Source: Oscillospiraceae bacterium (lineage in GTDB: Bacteria; Bacillota; Clostridia; Oscillospirales; CAG-272). From it: a DNA stretch of 46,459 nt. Below, piece by piece: positions 43,340-46,459 of the stretch (positions are counted from its first letter, which is position 1; every line of letters begins with the position of its first letter). The notes beneath the pieces are model-generated. The model was not told where the DNA came from and did not search any database. It saw only the letters and a program-made list of their open reading frames with translations. A program made the position numbers and the translations under genes. The stretch covers positions 1-46,459 of the forward strand of contig SVQM01000003.1 of NCBI GenBank assembly GCA_015065335.1. The letters are read 5' to 3'.

Positions 43340-43806
43340 GGATCGGACACGGGTATGACGCTCACAGATTCTGTGAGGGAAAAAAGATGGTGCTCGGTGC
43401 CACCGAGATCGAATGTGAATACGGTTTTCTTGCTCACTCAGACGGAGATGTGCTTCTACATGCGGTATCCGATGCGCTTTTCGGTGCTGCGGGAATGCGG
43501 GATATTGGATATCATTACCCGGATACATCCGAGGATTTCAAGGGAGCAGACAGTGCGGTGCTTGCACGTGACTGCGCCGATAAGGTGAGAGATGCGGGGT
43601 TCGGTATAGATTATGTGGATGTTACCGTGATAGCACAGTATCCGAAGCTGTCGCCTTATATTGAGGAGATGCGAAAAAATACGGCATCAGCAATAGGCGT
43701 TGACGTATCAAGAGTTAACATAAAGGCAACGACCGAGGAAAAAATGGGCTTTACGGGCCGTAAGGAAGGCGTGAGAGTTCACGCAGTATGCATTCTTTCA
43801 GAATAA
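43336..43806 (+). CDS. ispF: 2-C-methyl-D-erythritol 2,4-cyclodiphosphate synthase
   Basis: The protein has 156 residues, standard. It cyclises CDP-ME 2-phosphate with loss of CMP. Metal ligands are Asp8, His10 and His42 (GYDAHRF, LLHAVSDA). IGYHYPDTS and the end ATTEEKMGFTGRKEGVRVHAVCIL are typical. It is translationally coupled to ispD. Confidence 0.97.
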   Translation: MRIGHGYDAHRFCEGKKMVLGATEIECEYGFLAHSDGDVLLHAVSDALFGAAGMRDIGYHYPDTSEDFKGADSAVLARDCADKVRDAGFGIDYVDVTVIAQYPKLSPYIEEMRKNTASAIGVDVSRVNIKATTEEKMGFTGRKEGVRVHAVCILSE

Positions 43807-43810
43807 AAAT

Positions 43811-43985
43811 CCGACGCCACAGGGAGCGTCGGTATATAAAGCACAGAACATGACAGCATAGGTTCACATCCTTTTCGTTAAACGTCTTTCTGCCCTGTAT
43901 CTGTGCGGATCTAGCGGTAGGACCGCTGATATTAGGATATGCCGATCCTTTAGGGATGACACCGAAGGCGGCTCGTCCGAGAAAT
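43811..43985 (+). ncRNA. Candidate structured RNA or leader between ispF and rpe
   Basis: This 199-base gap has unusually dense pairing. A hairpin CCGACGC/GCGTCGG (43811-43832), without a T-run, may be the ispF end. Then GCACAGA (43841-43847) pairs with TCTGTGC (43900-43906). Next comes a three-way junction: GGATC (43907-43911) with GATCC (43944-43948), enclosing AGCGG/CCGCT (43913-43927) and ATAT/ATAT (43929-43940). A hairpin GGATGA/TCGTCC (43954-43978) with inner CCG/CGG follows. It ends about 27 bases before the rpe start codon. I did not recognise a known class. It could be a riboswitch acting on translation or a separate RNA. Confidence 0.45.
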
Positions 43986-44005
43986 TCAAAAATGGAGATT
44001 TTGTT

Positions 44006-44674
44006 ATGGAAATGAAAATTTGTCCCTCAGTTTTGGCGTGCGATATGCTGCATCTTGAGGATGAGATAAAAAAAGCAGAAAAGGCAGGTGCCGATATTTT
44101 CCATCTTGACGTGATGGACGGTGTTTACGTACCTAACATGAGCTTCGGCTTTGATGTGATAAAGAAGATCGGTACCGTTACAGACCTTCCTCTCGACGTG
44201 CATATGATGACAGTTCAGCCTTGGAAATACTTCGACGTTCTTGCGGCGGCAGGTACGTGGAATGTGACATTCCATCTGAATCTGCTTGATGAAGCAGGTA
44301 CAAGACAGGCGCTAAAGGATATTCATTCTCTCGGAATGAAGGCGGCGCTGTCAGTGAAGCCGAAGGAAAGTGCGGATCTTCTTCTGCCTTACTATGATCT
44401 CATGGATATGGCACTTGTCATGACTGTTGAGCCCGGCTTTGGCGGTCAGAAGTTCATGGAGGATATGCTCCCGAAGGTCGGTGCTATAAGAGCTGCGGCA
44501 GGAAAGGATTTCCCCGTGCAGATCGACGGAGGTATCGGACTTGGTACCGCCGGTAAGGCTGCTGCGGCAGGTGCATCAATGTTCGTTGTTGGAACAGCAT
44601 CCTTCGGTGCACCGGATATGGCTAAGGCTGTTGCCGATATCAGAAGCGAGGCAGAAGCGGCATTCGTGTACTGA
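44006..44674 (+). CDS. rpe: Ribulose-phosphate 3-epimerase
   Basis: The protein has 222 residues, standard. It interconverts ribulose-5-phosphate and xylulose-5-phosphate in the pentose phosphate pathway. A TIM barrel is evident: ICPSVLACDMLHL, metal ligands His33 and Asp35 (FHLDVMDGVYVPN), His66 (DVHMM), and VEPGFGGQKF with the later QIDGGIG Asp. GGAG lies 8 bases before the ATG. The neighbouring MgtE gene and the FGGY sugar kinase fit pentose metabolism only loosely. Confidence 0.96.
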   Translation: MEMKICPSVLACDMLHLEDEIKKAEKAGADIFHLDVMDGVYVPNMSFGFDVIKKIGTVTDLPLDVHMMTVQPWKYFDVLAAAGTWNVTFHLNLLDEAGTRQALKDIHSLGMKAALSVKPKESADLLLPYYDLMDMALVMTVEPGFGGQKFMEDMLPKVGAIRAAAGKDFPVQIDGGIGLGTAGKAAAAGASMFVVGTASFGAPDMAKAVADIRSEAEAAFVY

Positions 44675-44734
44675 TAATACAGTTAGCTCAAAAACGCATT
44701 TTGATAATTACAAAAAGAAAGGGGTGTGATAACC

Positions 44735-46078
44735 ATGACGGAAAAGATCATGGACCAGATCGAAGAACTTTTTGAAAATAAGGATTACGCATCCCTCAGG
44801 CGTATTATGGAGGATGAAGAACCGGCGGACGTTGCTGCGGTTCTGAATGAGGTTCGCACGGAAGAAGCACTACTTCTTTTCCGCATAATCCCGAAGGACC
44901 TTGCGGCGGAGACATTTGTCGAGATGGACTCGGATCTTCAGCGTTCCTTCATCGAGAAATTCAGTGACCGAGAGATCACGGAAATGCTTGACGAGATGTT
45001 CGTGGACGATACTGTCGATATCATCGAGGAGATGCCTGCGAACGTGGTTAGACGAATCCTTGCGAATTCATCCCCCGAAACGAGATCACAGATAAATCAG
45101 ATCCTTAAATATCCCAAGGATAGTGCAGGCTCAATTATGACGACGGAGTTTGTGGAGCTCCGACCTCACACTACAGTTGAGGAGGCTTTTGAGCGTATCC
45201 GTGTAACGGGACTTGATAAGGAGACTATCTACACCTGCTACGTGACCGATGACAGCCGTGAGCTTATTGGTGTCGTTACCGTAAAGGATATGATCCTCGG
45301 CGGAAACGGAGTAGAAGTCGGCGATATTATGGAGACATCCATCATATCCGCAGATACTCACATGGATAAAGAGGAAGTCGTAAAGCTTCTTGATAAATAT
45401 GATTTTCTTGCTCTTCCCGTGGTAGATACCGAGGGACGACTTGTAGGTATCATAACCTTCGACGATGCGATGGACGTCATGAGGGAAGAGGATACCGAGG
45501 ATATGGAGAAAATGGCAGCGATCACACCTACGGAAAAGCCTTATCTCCGTACAGGGATCTTTGAGACATTTTTCAGCCGTGTGCCGTGGCTTCTTCTGCT
45601 CATGGTGTCGGCAACTCTTTCAAGTAATATTCTTCTTCATTATGAAAGCGCACTTGCCGTACAGGCAGCCCTCACTGCGTATATTCCCATGATAATGGGT
45701 ACGGGCGGTAATGCGGGAAGTCAGGCATCCGTAACGATCATCCGAGGACTCTCGCTGGGTGATATTGAGATGAGAGACATTATAAGGGTAATCTGGAAAG
45801 AGATACGTGTATCTGTGCTTTGCGGTATTACTCTTGCGGCGGTGAATTTCGGAAAAATGATGATCTTTGACGGTGTCGGAGTTCTTGTTGCGGCGGCTGT
45901 CAGCGTTACTCTTGTGCTTACTGTGATCATCGCAAAGGTCGCAGGCTGCTCACTTCCCATAATCGTAAAGAGGATCGGACTTGATCCGGCAGTAATGGCA
46001 AGCCCGTTCATAACGACTATCGTTGACTGTATCTCACTTCTCGTCTATGTAAATGCAGCAGGACTTATGCTTTCATAA
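44735..46078 (+). CDS. mgtE: Magnesium transporter MgtE
   Basis: The protein has 447 residues from ATG 44735. A GTG at 44726 lies too close to the AAAGGGG site. It is a Mg2+ channel of the inner membrane. Order: N-terminal superhelical Mg-sensing domain (1-125), two CBS domains (about 130-255), a connecting helix and five membrane helices (about 280-447) with the pore region PMIMGTGGNAGSQASVTIIRGLSLGDI. No M-box was seen in the 60-base upstream gap or before rpe. Confidence 0.96.
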   Translation: MTEKIMDQIEELFENKDYASLRRIMEDEEPADVAAVLNEVRTEEALLLFRIIPKDLAAETFVEMDSDLQRSFIEKFSDREITEMLDEMFVDDTVDIIEEMPANVVRRILANSSPETRSQINQILKYPKDSAGSIMTTEFVELRPHTTVEEAFERIRVTGLDKETIYTCYVTDDSRELIGVVTVKDMILGGNGVEVGDIMETSIISADTHMDKEEVVKLLDKYDFLALPVVDTEGRLVGIITFDDAMDVMREEDTEDMEKMAAITPTEKPYLRTGIFETFFSRVPWLLLLMVSATLSSNILLHYESALAVQAALTAYIPMIMGTGGNAGSQASVTIIRGLSLGDIEMRDIIRVIWKEIRVSVLCGITLAAVNFGKMMIFDGVGVLVAAAVSVTLVLTVIIAKVAGCSLPIIVKRIGLDPAVMASPFITTIVDCISLLVYVNAAGLMLS

Positions 46079-46091
46079 GTGTGGTTGTGTC

Positions 46092-46120
46092 TTGACAAAA
46101 CGTGTGAATGATAATATAAT
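46092..46120 (+). promoter_or_regulatory. Sigma-A promoter of the FGGY kinase gene
   Basis: TTGACA (46092-46097), 17 bases, TATAAT (46115-46120), a perfect consensus promoter 47 bases before the start codon. Confidence 0.9.
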
Positions 46121-46167
46121 TGATAAGGCAAATGATGCCAAAATAAAGGGTGACTTCGGAGGGAATT

Positions 46168-46459
46168 ATGTATATCGGAATCGATCTCGGAACAACGGGC
46201 TGTAAGGCTGTATTATACGATTCCGAGGGCAGTGTCCTCTCTGAGTTTAATAAAGAATATTCCCTCATTTGCAGGGATGGCCTCGTTGAACAGGACGCCG
46301 AGATGTGGTGGAGCCTTGTCACCGAGGCGCTCCTGTTTGTGACAAAGGAGCATGGCGGTGACGGTGTGAGGGGAATTTCCGTCAGTACTCAGGGGATCGC
46401 TGTGGTTCCCGTGGATGCAGAGGGACACACTCTTGCCAATGCAATAAGCTGGCTGGATG
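46168..46459 (+). CDS. FGGY-family carbohydrate kinase (xylulokinase-like), N-terminal part
   Basis: The first 97 residues are visible before the right edge. The start MYIGIDLGTTGCKAVLYDSEG is the phosphate-1 motif of the FGGY kinase fold. VEQDAEMWW, VRGISVSTQG and HTLANAISWLD follow the family plan. Such kinases phosphorylate xylulose, gluconate, glycerol or related sugars, and the class cannot be fixed without the C-terminal half. GGAGGG lies 5-6 bases before the ATG, and a perfect promoter precedes it, so it begins a new transcript. Confidence 0.9.
   Translation, partial: MYIGIDLGTTGCKAVLYDSEGSVLSEFNKEYSLICRDGLVEQDAEMWWSLVTEALLFVTKEHGGDGVRGISVSTQGIAVVPVDAEGHTLANAISWLD

Noticed and set aside
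43954..43978. Glycine riboswitch, suggested by CACCGAAGGCG
   Set aside because: The remaining conserved blocks of that class are missing.
43811..44005. M-box magnesium riboswitch for rpe-mgtE
   Set aside because: The conserved GUUAGGUGAGGCUCCU block is absent.

Overview
The window looks like chromosome from a spore-forming, Gram-positive Clostridia member (order Eubacteriales, Ruminococcus/Oscillospiraceae-like, probably from a gut or rumen). The evidence is gene content and signals: a GerA-type germination protein and GerW, a T-box ahead of pheST, Scp condensin genes, the MEP isoprenoid genes ispD/ispF, MgtE, a rubrerythrin for oxidative defence, strong AGGAGG ribosome sites, sigma-A promoters with 17-base spacers, and secreted proteins carrying type I dockerins. 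No rRNA, tRNA, CRISPR array, prophage or transposase was seen.

Layout. 1-956 is the N-terminal part of a GH3 glycosidase that runs off the left edge. 1345-3618 is a BspA-like leucine-rich-repeat protein with a dockerin. Its 180-base leader begins with a long hairpin and ends with mutually exclusive antiterminator and terminator hairpins. 3959-5383 is a GerA/SpoVAF-type protein behind a sigma-G-like promoter. 12101-5588 (minus) is a moxR - DUF58 - transglutaminase - mrnC operon. 12347-12883 is rubrerythrin with a palindromic operator. 15226-12941 (minus) is a second LRR-dockerin protein with near-identical 67-residue Cys repeats. 15369-19122 is T-box-pheS-pheT. 19259-21322 is a secreted phosphodiester-glycosidase-like protein, the third dockerin protein.

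34319-21441 (minus) is a long tightly packed run: lon, ysxC, an M50 protease, scpA, scpB, a DUF2953 protein, gerW, a D,D-carboxypeptidase, rluB-like, a GNAT protein, glycerate kinase, an anchored metallophosphoesterase and an OPA-like MFS transporter. 34652-38347 (plus) holds an unrecognised membrane-anchored protein, a GNAT protein and rqcH. 38451-39796 is a DUF3343 protein coupled to a cysteine/selenocysteine-lyase-like enzyme. 40051-40830 is an XRE regulator with a repeat-like tail. 42413-40983 (minus) is pepD. 42602-46078 is ispD-ispF, a candidate structured RNA, rpe and mgtE. The window ends inside an FGGY sugar kinase.

Themes. Three extracellular proteins share one dockerin subtype (IAKW signature), which suggests a shared cohesin partner elsewhere in the genome. 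Interspersed hairpin elements (four copies of one family and one REP-like element) sit at gene borders. The strongest candidates for something undescribed are the attenuator leader of the first LRR-dockerin gene and the structured region before rpe. I could not match either to a known riboswitch by eye.
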